Shown piece after piece: positions 1 through 8,300 of a DNA stretch of 51,855 nt; position 1 is the stretch's first letter, and every line of letters starts with the position of its first letter. The notes under the pieces were generated by a model. That model was not told where the DNA came from. It made no database searches and saw nothing but the letters and a program-made list of their open reading frames with translations. The position numbers and the translations under genes are program-made. Source of the DNA: Treponema sp. UBA1226 (GTDB lineage: Bacteria; Spirochaetota; Spirochaetia; Treponematales; Treponemataceae); NCBI GenBank assembly GCA_002309195.1, contig DBWY01000013.1, positions 1 to 51,855 of the forward strand, read 5' to 3'.

Positions 1-48
1 GACCTCAACCTTACCATGGTTGCGCTCTACCGACTGAGCTACAGGGGC
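1..48 (-). tRNA. tRNA-Thr (anticodon GGT), 3' part cut off by window edge
   Basis: Read on the minus strand, the sequence gives a 7-nt acceptor 5' arm (GCCCCTG), a D arm with the AGTCGGTAGA loop, and an anticodon stem CAACC/GGTTG around the loop ATGGTAA. The anticodon is GGT, so it decodes threonine ACC/ACU. The variable loop begins at the window edge; the T arm and 3' acceptor are missing. It is preceded by a clear promoter at 81-109, leaving a short 5' leader for RNase P to remove. Confidence 0.93.
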
Positions 49-80
49 AGTTACCCCATATGAAAATGATGTGTTGTAAA

Positions 81-109
81 AATATACACAAGACACGTAT
101 TTATGTCAA
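81..109 (-). promoter_or_regulatory. Promoter for tRNA-Thr
   Basis: On the minus strand there is a perfect -35 box TTGACA (104-109), a 17-bp spacer, and a -10 box TATATT (81-86). Transcription should start near position 74, about 26 nt before the tRNA 5' end. Confidence 0.75.
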
Positions 110-263
110 TAAGAAGAAAGGCAAATTTGACGTATATGCAAGATTTTCGAAGAAATTTGGGGTTTTTCGGGGAGCAGGGGGAATTCTATTCAAAGGACAA
201 AGGGGCTGTAGTGGAACAGGCGTTCGAGCTGCAGAGGCAGGTTGCGGTGCAGGTTTAGAAAAA

Positions 264-296
264 AACAGGCGGATTTCTGAGAGAAAACCGCCTGTT
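264..296 (-). terminator. Rho-independent terminator after the 1766-aa lipoprotein gene
   Basis: The arms AACAGGCGG (264-272) and CCGCCTGTT (288-296) pair perfectly. The inner arms TTTCT/AGAAA extend the hairpin past one A-A mismatch. On the minus strand it is followed by TTTTTT. It lies about 40 bp after the stop at 339 and ends the beta-helix lipoprotein cluster. The remaining bases of 49-338 show no gene I can support. Confidence 0.85.
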
Positions 297-338
297 CATC
301 ATACCAAAAAGTCTAAAATATTAAGTTTGAAAACAGTT

Positions 339-3300
339 TTACCTATACCAGTCTTGACTGTTTCCAAGGCTATATCCATACTGACCCAGCACACCTATAA
401 GTGTATTTTTAAGATCAGTCTGATTTGCAATTATGCTATCCACGCTTGTTTCAGTATTTCCGTTTTTATATTTCCAACCTGAAGTAACCTCAAAAGTAAT
501 GGTGTTTATATTACCAGACTTCCATAAGAAACAATAGCCGACTTTTCTAACATTAGTTTTTACAGTAAAAGAAGTTAATGAAGTACATTCTTCGAAAGCC
601 TGTTTTCCTATCTCCGTAATATTACTGTAATAATTTACAGTGGTCAGCGCCGAGCAACCTTCAAAGGCATAGTCTGGTATTTTTGATATAGAGTTATTTG
701 GAATGGTTACACTTGTAAGAGATTTGTTATTTGACATAAAATACTCTCCAAGGGTTGTTACAGAACTTGGAACTGTGAAAGTAGTAAATTTACAATAATT
801 AAACGCTAACCTGTCTATTGTTGTAACAGAAGACGGAATTGTAACTGATGTTAAACCCGCATTAAAGAACGCGCTGTCACCAATTTCTGTAAAGCCGGAA
901 GGAATGCTAATAGAAGTAATATTGCCGCATCCATACAACAGGCTGTCTGGAACCTTTTTGCTTGTCAATCCGCTTGGAATCGTAAAGCTTGTGAGGCTTG
1001 AACAGAACTCAAACGCACCGTCTCCAAGAGAAGTGACTTGAGTATATCCTGTTATGCTTGTCATATTGGAGCAATAAGCAAAAGCGTTCTTTCCTATAGA
1101 CGTTACCGTAGTCGGCAATTTGACAGAGGAAATTGCTTCACACTGTGAACCGCTGTCTATAGCTGGCCAGAATGCGTTCTCAGGGATACTTGTGATTGTT
1201 GTATCGGAAAGATCTATCACTATGCTAGGCATATTTGCATCGCTATAGTTCTTATAGGTATTATACAAGGCGTCCCTTATATCAAGGATTTGCTGGGCAG
1301 TAGGATTGCCTGTCAGCTTGAGAGTGCCGCCAGAGGTGAGATTCGCTACCGCAGCAGCTGCGTTAGCAGGAGTAGCCGCAGCACCTTGTCGAAGAGTTCC
1401 ATCGCTGTCAACAAAACGAGTCGAGTTGTTAGTGAGTTTGATTTTCATATAATGACTCTTAATGTTATTTGCGCTTCCTGACAAAACTGCAGTTCCCGTA
1501 TTCCAGGTACCTCCCAAAGTTACGCCGACCTGGTCGCTAGCGGAATGATTTGAAAGAGAACTGTCCAAACCAATAGTTTTTCCAGTAGAAGAAAGATAAA
1601 TGTCGTTTGGTTTTGTAGAGTTACCGTATTTAACATACGCCGTGCCGCTAATAGTGGCAGTGCCATATACATAAATAGCGCCGCCTTGAGCGTTAGCTGC
1701 GCTTGCGGCCGAGACATAGTTGCTAGTAGAAGAGCCAATGCTTCCAGCGCTCATAGTAATGCTGCCTGAGTTGTAAATGGCGCCGCCATAAGCAGTTTTT
1801 CCTGAACCAGTTGAAACCGCAGAGTTACTATCCATAGTCATAGCGCCTGTGATTATAAGGCTGCTTGTATTAAAAATAGCACCGCCCCAACCGTTGTTGC
1901 TTTTGCCATTTGCCGTGTTGGATTGCATTTGAACGCTGCCAGAAATTGTCAGGTTGCCAGCATTGTAAATTCCGCCGCCACAAGCCGTGTAACTATTGCT
2001 CCCAATAGTTTCATTGCTGTTAATCTTCATGGCGCCATTAATTTCAACATTTTTTGAACCAGAAATGTAAATCGCTCCGCCCATATTATCAGCCTGGTTA
2101 TTATTCATCATTGCTTGTGTTAGGTTTCCATCCGCGTCAAAGTAAACAGCGCCGCCTTTTACGGCTCTATTATATGAAAGAGTACCATAAGTTGACCCTA
2201 ATTTATTTACGCTAAGTGTAGCTCCTTTCCAATAAAGAGCGCCGCCATAAGATGAAGCGTAATTATACTTTATGTTGCCCCCGGTAATGGTTACGCTTGT
2301 CTTTGCACCAGCGTAAATTCCCGCGCCAGATGAGGCGTAATTGGAATGTTTTCCGACAGTGCTTTCCGCCGCCGCGTTAACAGGATCGCTTGACGTGCCT
2401 GCTTTTCCGATAGTTCCGGCAGACATTGTGAATGATGTAGTATATGAATTATTTCCAAGCAAGTACACGCCACCACCGCTTTGAGCTTTGTTGCCAGCTA
2501 TAGTTCCGCCAGCCATTGTGACTGAGGTTCCTGCGTCGCAGGCAATGCCGCCACCCTTTGTGTTTGAGCCACCGTCTTTTGCGTTGTTATAACTAATATT
2601 GCCAGATTTTATATACAACACTCCAGGCCTACACATCGTAATTCCGCCACCAGTAGATTCTGCATAATTTTGCGTTACGCCGCCAGTAAGGCTTTTCGCT
2701 TCCGTATCAGCAGGAACGCCAGTGGAAGAGGCGCATGCGTTGTAACCAAGATAGACGTTTCCTTCGCTAAAAATGCCGCCTCCGCTATAGCCGTAATTGC
2801 CAGTTGAAGTTGAGGCCAGAGAGGTTCCAGAGCCGCCGATTCTAGCGGTTCCGTACATAAAGAGCTTTGCGACGCTAGCCACATACGCGCCCGCGCCGCC
2901 ATAAGATGCGTTATTTGTCGGAGTGCTGTTGCCGGTTATGACAACACCGTCGCCAAGGAAAACGCTTCCAGCTCCTATATACAAGCCACCGCCCTTGTTT
3001 GCATAGCCACCTGTAATCGTAATGTCCTGGATCGTTACCGGAACAGCAGAGTTTATCGTAAGCGCGCTGCCATCAGACGCCGTCGAAGAAGGTACCGTTG
3101 TATAGCGCTTTATTGTTCCTACAGATGAACTGGAAAGACCTTTTAGCGTAAGTGCCGTAGCTTTTGATGTTGTAAAGGTATCGGGAATTTCCTGAGCAAC
3201 AGGATATGTTGTTCCAACAATTGTGACAACGGCAGGCGAGCTTGAGTCTTCAAAGACTCCGACTGCATCAGAAATGAATTTAAAAGGCTTGCTCTTTGTT

Positions 3301-5639
3301 CCGAGAGCACCTTCTTCTATTGACAGACCCTTTTTATATGTCACGCCCGATACTGTTGTTTCAGAAGCACCTGCAACGTAGACAGGAGCTGTAATTGTAA
3401 TACCCTTATTGCTATCCACAATATTTTTAGTCCAGTCGCTATCGTCCTGGCTCAACTTAAATTTTCCTACAATCGCATTATTTATACTTACAGAAGAATC
3501 AGAAGTTACAATTTTCGTTCCCCTCTTGTATTCGTTTGGTGTTATAGTAGCGACTACTATATTGTCAAATGTAGTAAGAGTTCCGCTTATATTAATGACA
3601 TTATATTTGGTAAGATATACATCATTTAATTTTTCACTTCCAGGATATATATATGCAGCTCCTGATATATTAAATATTCCATTCTGGTATATGGCACCAC
3701 CTTTTGTCGAGGCAGTATTCCTATCTTTTTCCGTAGAAGTTCCTATCTGACAAGTGCTCATATTAACAGTACTAAACTTTTCATTATATACTGCTCCACC
3801 CTGATCAGCCTTATTTCCATACATAACAAATCTGTTATTATTAGTAACTTTAGGAGCCTCTACAGTAAAAGTTGCAGTTACTTGATCTGTTCCCGCAGTG
3901 TAGATACCACCGCCATTAGCAGGAGACTGATTATACGAAACAAATCCGCTTGCTATATAAAGCGTTCCTTGGTTATAAATTCCACCGCCAGCTCCATTAT
4001 CCCCGTACGCATAATTCCTGCATACCCCAGAACGTGAATCCATATCGTGCTTTACAAGAGTTGATCCATCTAGCGCTTCGTAACCTATGTAAACTTCCCC
4101 ACCATTATTATATATTCCACCACCAGATACGGCCGCATTTGCACAACCCGTAGTTCCGCTTGATGTTAATGTTGAACTAGTGGCTGTATACTTAATGCCG
4201 TCACCAATCATTGCTGTTTCATACATAAAAAGCTTTGCACCAGATGCAACATAGATACCGCCACCAAATGCAGCTGCATGGTTACCAGAAATTTTTGCAC
4301 CATCACCAAGCTTTAATGTTCCGTTGGCTAAATAAATTCCGCCTCCAGAGTCCGCGTTGCCGCCGGTAATCGAAATGTTTTCAAAAGTTACAGGAACGGT
4401 CGTATCAATTGTTACAACACTGCCTTTCTGATTGCCGTTAAGTTTATCCTGCTGATTGGAAGTCTTTCCTTTTATTTTAAGCGATCTTGCTCTTTCTGAA
4501 TTTAAATCAATTGTCGTGTAGCATTCAATTTCGCCGTCAACTGTAATTGAATAATCTGTATTGTCGTCCCCACGCTCATTAATATAAGTTACTGCCTTTG
4601 CAAGTGTACCAAATGGTTTATAAACGCTTCCTGAGTTTGAATCACTTCCGCCTTTAGATGCTTCTGCTACATATATATCTGTAAGCATGTAATTATTTAT
4701 TATTTCATCTGTAAGCTCAAATTTTCCATTATTAATCGGGTTTATAGCTGCAACGGCATTATTTCCCACACTCGACACCCAGTAATTTGTCGTAAGGTTG
4801 TCATAAACATTTATAGTCTGAATTGTTGAATAAACCGGGATTAAATAACCATTGGAATAATCTGTAATTATATCACTTGGACCAGAGCCACCACCGATAA
4901 AGTCATAAAACCTTATCTGAACTGTATATGAACCGGATTTTATTTTTTTATTGTCTGTTTTTAATTTAGCTTTATTGCCTTCAATAGCTAAATAATTTTC
5001 TGTAACCGGTAGTCCTGCCTCATTCCAAGCTTCGCGCATAGCATCATTATCACCATACAAGAGACTTACAGTCGCACGGTCAATGCCAAGATCAGTTCCC
5101 GTATTCATCTCAAGCTCAATTTTGCCAGTTCCACTTTCTGTCATCTGCGGTTTAATTGTAAAACTTGCACTGTACTGTGTCGGATCACCACTTTTAAGTT
5201 CCACAGGTTGTGTATCAGAGAAAATAATTTGATCATCTTTTTTTATCCCTGCTGTAATATCCCAGTAGCCGTAATCCAAAACGAGTGTAAATGTTTTATT
5301 AGGATAAGTTCCTTCAAAGCTTGCGTTAGAATTTGTTTCATTAGTTCCACGTTTTTTTGCTTCTGCAAAATATTGATACTCTGTGCCATTATAATCAATT
5401 GGAGTAAAAGCTGCAGATTTTTCTTCTGAATTAGAAAATGAATTTTCATTTACCTGAGCTGCAACAGAAGGAACTGCACCAGTAAAATCGGGCATTGTAA
5501 TTGTTCCGCATAATCTTACTTTACCTGTTCCGTATATATCATCTGCTCCATTTTTTGGAGTTGACATAGAAAAATCAGTACATGAAAAAACTGCAAAAAT
5601 CAAAACACATATTGCTAAAAGCTTAATCTTTAATTTCAT
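339..5639 (-). CDS. Giant beta-helix lipoprotein with C-terminal BspA-like leucine-rich repeats (cassette 2, gene B)
   Basis: The 1766-residue product is predicted to be a lipid-anchored surface protein. It starts MKLKIKLLAICVLIF with lipobox VFSC (Cys about 20). Residues ~30-330 form a beta-rich N-terminal region. Two large right-handed beta-helix blocks follow, full of GGGIY/GGAIY repeats like those of chlamydial Pmp and pectate-lyase-like proteins. The second block repeats the plan of the first; both contain AKLFMY and a GDG turn near their start, and each ends in an ND-I/V-YL cap. From ~1480 to ~1740 there are BspA/LRR_5 repeats (for example SIGKNAFAYCSNMTSI). No outer-membrane beta-barrel is seen, so it is tethered by lipid, not an autotransporter. 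The ATG has a strong SD (AGGAGAGGAC) overlapping the end of the upstream gene, only 9 bp away, so translation is probably coupled. DNA for the second half is visibly richer in GC than the first. The ligand is unknown; an adhesin or glycan-binding role is inference. Confidence 0.9.
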   Translation of the reverse strand: MKLKIKLLAICVLIFAVFSCTDFSMSTPKNGADDIYGTGKVRLCGTITMPDFTGAVPSVAAQVNENSFSNSEEKSAAFTPIDYNGTEYQYFAEAKKRGTNETNSNASFEGTYPNKTFTLVLDYGYWDITAGIKKDDQIIFSDTQPVELKSGDPTQYSASFTIKPQMTESGTGKIELEMNTGTDLGIDRATVSLLYGDNDAMREAWNEAGLPVTENYLAIEGNKAKLKTDNKKIKSGSYTVQIRFYDFIGGGSGPSDIITDYSNGYLIPVYSTIQTINVYDNLTTNYWVSSVGNNAVAAINPINNGKFELTDEIINNYMLTDIYVAEASKGGSDSNSGSVYKPFGTLAKAVTYINERGDDNTDYSITVDGEIECYTTIDLNSERARSLKIKGKTSNQQDKLNGNQKGSVVTIDTTVPVTFENISITGGNADSGGGIYLANGTLKLGDGAKISGNHAAAFGGGIYVASGAKLFMYETAMIGDGIKYTATSSTLTSSGTTGCANAAVSGGGIYNNGGEVYIGYEALDGSTLVKHDMDSRSGVCRNYAYGDNGAGGGIYNQGTLYIASGFVSYNQSPANGGGIYTAGTDQVTATFTVEAPKVTNNNRFVMYGNKADQGGAVYNEKFSTVNMSTCQIGTSTEKDRNTASTKGGAIYQNGIFNISGAAYIYPGSEKLNDVYLTKYNVINISGTLTTFDNIVVATITPNEYKRGTKIVTSDSSVSINNAIVGKFKLSQDDSDWTKNIVDSNKGITITAPVYVAGASETTVSGVTYKKGLSIEEGALGTKSKPFKFISDAVGVFEDSSSPAVVTIVGTTYPVAQEIPDTFTTSKATALTLKGLSSSSVGTIKRYTTVPSSTASDGSALTINSAVPVTIQDITITGGYANKGGGLYIGAGSVFLGDGVVITGNSTPTNNASYGGAGAYVASVAKLFMYGTARIGGSGTSLASTSTGNYGYSGGGIFSEGNVYLGYNACASSTGVPADTEAKSLTGGVTQNYAESTGGGITMCRPGVLYIKSGNISYNNAKDGGSNTKGGGIACDAGTSVTMAGGTIAGNKAQSGGGVYLLGNNSYTTSFTMSAGTIGKAGTSSDPVNAAAESTVGKHSNYASSGAGIYAGAKTSVTITGGNIKYNYASSYGGALYWKGATLSVNKLGSTYGTLSYNRAVKGGAVYFDADGNLTQAMMNNNQADNMGGAIYISGSKNVEINGAMKINSNETIGSNSYTACGGGIYNAGNLTISGSVQMQSNTANGKSNNGWGGAIFNTSSLIITGAMTMDSNSAVSTGSGKTAYGGAIYNSGSITMSAGSIGSSTSNYVSAASAANAQGGAIYVYGTATISGTAYVKYGNSTKPNDIYLSSTGKTIGLDSSLSNHSASDQVGVTLGGTWNTGTAVLSGSANNIKSHYMKIKLTNNSTRFVDSDGTLRQGAAATPANAAAAVANLTSGGTLKLTGNPTAQQILDIRDALYNTYKNYSDANMPSIVIDLSDTTITSIPENAFWPAIDSGSQCEAISSVKLPTTVTSIGKNAFAYCSNMTSITGYTQVTSLGDGAFEFCSSLTSFTIPSGLTSKKVPDSLLYGCGNITSISIPSGFTEIGDSAFFNAGLTSVTIPSSVTTIDRLAFNYCKFTTFTVPSSVTTLGEYFMSNNKSLTSVTIPNNSISKIPDYAFEGCSALTTVNYYSNITEIGKQAFEECTSLTSFTVKTNVRKVGYCFLWKSGNINTITFEVTSGWKYKNGNTETSVDSIIANQTDLKNTLIGVLGQYGYSLGNSQDWYR

Positions 5640-5648
5640 TGTCCTCTC

Positions 5649-8093
5649 CTATTGAACTCTAAACGGAATTCTCGCGTCATAATCAAAACCTTTATATCTA
5701 AACTGAACAAACAGAACATAAATATCTTTTTCTGTTATACCGCTTTGTAATGTCACAGTATTACCATTTGAAGTGTAATAATTTGAACCAAACAAAGGAT
5801 CTGATTTATAAAAGATAATACGATTTACAAAAGTACATTGTGAAGTAATATCAGTACCACCTTCATCGACTACAGAAACAGAAATCGAACCGTTGAGGTT
5901 TACAGTTTCTGTACATGAAACAATAATTTTTTCTCCGTTATATGCAGAAATTAATGAACTGCTTACAGAAAGAACAGCTTCTGTCTCATCTGGCTTATTA
6001 TATATTATTACACCCTGGTTCGGATCATCCGGGAAAAATCTTTCCCACGGTTTACCAGTGGCATTATTAGAAAAGTCTTTTGTAATTACTACAGGTTCGC
6101 CAGCTACAGGAGTTTTTTGTGTTGTAACGCCCACGCGACCGGAAAAGTATTGACCGATGGAGATTGTTTTATCTGTTAGAAGATATAAATTTGAAGGGAC
6201 ATCATTTACTGTGTTACCGGTTATGTTACAGTTACCATAGAGGTTTAGAGTACCTTGTTCAGTATAAACACCACCACCATTTTGTCCTGCAGTATTACCT
6301 GTAATTGTAACTCCATTAAAGTGTGCAGGTTTGCCTTCCCAAATATATAAGGCACCACCATTTTCGTTTGCATGGCAGCCTGTTATACTTCCGCCGTTAA
6401 TAGTTAATGTACCACCCTGATGACGTATTCCGCCACCAGTTTCTTGTAAACCGCCAGTAAAATTTACATTATTAAATTCAATTCGAGAATGGTGTGCACC
6501 TGTCATAAGTACGCGACCTTTTTTAGAAGCATCAATTGTATATCCATGACCGTTTACAACAAATTTATAATCAGCACTGACAGGCCCATGGTTGTAAAAA
6601 CGGACAAAAGACTCTTCTACAAAAATATCACCATCCTGTGCTTTCAAATCAGAAAGCATTTCTATAGTATGCACTGTATCATTATCATGACTATATGCGA
6701 CATAATCTAAATAAAATTCCTCTATACACTTCTGTATCGTTCTGTACGGTTTCTTTTTAGAACCGTTGCCAGATACCGCAATATCACTTCCTGTATTTTT
6801 TACATAGTAAGTTAAAGAACCTTTTATGGTAACCTCATTACCTGACTCTGCAGCAAATCCCGTGGCCCTATCGCTGTCTACAAACGCATCTGCGTAGGCA
6901 TAAGTTTCTACATAGTATTTACCTTTCTCAAGATTAACAGTTAAAGGTGCGGCTCCGCTTCCTTCCTTAAATACACCTGAAACACCATCTTTATAAAGCT
7001 TATAAAAAATATTAGGTTTAGAACATCTGTCTCCAGATACCTGATTTCCATCTTCATCATATTTCGTTGATTCACCAGTATGACTTATAACAAGAGGATA
7101 AATTCCATCCGTTTCATTTACCTGATATGTATTGCCATCTGTAACACTTAAAGTTGGCTGGATAAGCTTTCCCGTGCTGTTAGAAACTACAACCTCGGTT
7201 TTAAAACCGTAATCATCTGTAAGAGCAATGTTAACAGTTTTTCTGTCATCTGTAGGATCAATTCCTGTCAGATAATAAAAATCAATATAACCATTTTCAG
7301 ATGTAAAAAGTGAAGTTTGTAAATTAAGATTACACAGACCAGAAGGTTTTTCAGTTTTAAGCTTCCCATCCTGTGGGGTTATATCTACAGAACTTCCAAA
7401 AGAAACGTTATAAGTTTCTCCATTTATAACAAGTGTTTTTGTATCTTTCTGGTGAACAGTATTATTTAAATTAGGGATTTTAAAACAGACAACATACTGC
7501 CTGTCAGAATCAGATTTATCATATTGGAACATTGCATCACGCATTCTCGGTGGTGCAGAGTTTACAATTACAGAAATATGATATGGATTAAAAGTTCTTG
7601 GTGCCGCATCGACAGTATGAAAACTTATATTTCCGGAAAGATTTTTCTGCTGCCTATCTGTATCATTTCCCTGAGAATCCAATACAAAAAAATCAGATTT
7701 TTCAACTGCTTCAAGAAATGCTTTAGAAAAAGTAAGTGTCAGGCAATTTTTATCATCAGACTGTGTAATAGAAACTCTATCAGCAGACCCTACACCCTCT
7801 AATCTCGAATCATCAAATTCATACGCAGATACAAGCGTATATTCCATAGGATTTCTAAGGTAAAGCTTAACTTCTTTATTGCCGTTACTTTCTACACACG
7901 TAATTCCAGAATAGCTGCCGATTGGTTCAAGTACATCAACCATACCTACAGAAGCTTCTTCTGTATAATACTTAAACCATGCCCTTACCGGCTTGTTAAA
8001 ATTATCGCATGAGACAAGAAAAAAAATAAAGGCAAGAATTGCAAAAAATGAACAGGTTAAAGCCTTGTTTCTTTTACAAGTATGTCTATCCAA
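5649..8093 (-). CDS. Beta-helix lipoprotein (cassette 2, gene A)
   Basis: The 814-residue product is a predicted lipoprotein (signal MDRHTCKRNKALTCSFF, lipobox LVSC). I place the start at the TTG at 8093 because GAGGG lies 7 nt upstream; the frame stays open to a TTG at 8126 without an SD. Residues ~40-400 are beta-sandwich-like; one segment resembles chitobiase C-terminal folds (NIFYKLY in a Gly/Lys/Asp-rich context, weak match). At ~430 comes the KKPYRTIQKCIEEF entry into a beta-helix with GGGIRHQGG, GGALYIWEG and GGGVYTEQG turns, then the NLYL cap and a C-terminal beta domain ending RIPFRVQ. The first ~37 codons and upstream DNA nearly match the 770-aa gene at 14770, after which the two diverge. 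It is the first gene of a pair with the 1766-aa gene (9-bp gap). Function unknown; surface exposure is inferred. Confidence 0.85.
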   Translation of the reverse strand: MDRHTCKRNKALTCSFFAILAFIFFLVSCDNFNKPVRAWFKYYTEEASVGMVDVLEPIGSYSGITCVESNGNKEVKLYLRNPMEYTLVSAYEFDDSRLEGVGSADRVSITQSDDKNCLTLTFSKAFLEAVEKSDFFVLDSQGNDTDRQQKNLSGNISFHTVDAAPRTFNPYHISVIVNSAPPRMRDAMFQYDKSDSDRQYVVCFKIPNLNNTVHQKDTKTLVINGETYNVSFGSSVDITPQDGKLKTEKPSGLCNLNLQTSLFTSENGYIDFYYLTGIDPTDDRKTVNIALTDDYGFKTEVVVSNSTGKLIQPTLSVTDGNTYQVNETDGIYPLVISHTGESTKYDEDGNQVSGDRCSKPNIFYKLYKDGVSGVFKEGSGAAPLTVNLEKGKYYVETYAYADAFVDSDRATGFAAESGNEVTIKGSLTYYVKNTGSDIAVSGNGSKKKPYRTIQKCIEEFYLDYVAYSHDNDTVHTIEMLSDLKAQDGDIFVEESFVRFYNHGPVSADYKFVVNGHGYTIDASKKGRVLMTGAHHSRIEFNNVNFTGGLQETGGGIRHQGGTLTINGGSITGCHANENGGALYIWEGKPAHFNGVTITGNTAGQNGGGVYTEQGTLNLYGNCNITGNTVNDVPSNLYLLTDKTISIGQYFSGRVGVTTQKTPVAGEPVVITKDFSNNATGKPWERFFPDDPNQGVIIYNKPDETEAVLSVSSSLISAYNGEKIIVSCTETVNLNGSISVSVVDEGGTDITSQCTFVNRIIFYKSDPLFGSNYYTSNGNTVTLQSGITEKDIYVLFVQFRYKGFDYDARIPFRVQ

Positions 8094-8222
8094 AATCAAA
8101 CCCTCAAAAAGTATGGTATAAAACAAAATTCAAGAAAACTTGGCAATAATAAATAATTATAACATAGTATAGAAGAGTTTGACTAGGGAATTTTAGGGGA
8201 TAAAAGGCAGCCTCAAAAGAAG
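7982..8222. repeat. Direct repeat copy A: promoter + leader + signal-peptide codons
   Basis: These ~241 bp match 14659-14899 at a constant offset of 6677 with about seven substitutions counted by eye (~97% identity) and no gaps. The repeat spans the extended -10 promoter, the leader, the SD, the TTG start and ~37 codons (signal peptide plus the mature start). Similarity drops abruptly on both sides. Confidence 0.92.
8156..8164 (-). promoter_or_regulatory. Extended -10 promoter of cassette 2
   Basis: The minus strand reads TGTTATAAT, a perfect extended -10 (TGn-TATAAT). A weak -35 (TAGTCA) lies 18 bp upstream. The predicted start near 8149 leaves a ~56-nt leader to the TTG at 8093. The site is inside the direct repeat and identical to that of cassette 1. 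Confidence 0.7.
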
Positions 8223-8300
8223 ATGGGAAATTGGGGTTATACGGGCGATTTTAAAAGAGTTCTTTCATTTTAATCAGGGTGGGAACCGGAACTTTACATA

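Noticed and set aside
60..482. 140-codon plus-strand open frame
   Set aside because: It crosses the terminator hairpin and runs antisense into the end of the 1766-aa gene, has a basic low-complexity start and no SD or recognisable domain.
3301..3760. Frameshift or gene fusion at the composition change in the 1766-aa gene
   Set aside because: The frame is open throughout and the protein keeps beta-helix character, so I treat it as mosaic origin, not a sequencing break.
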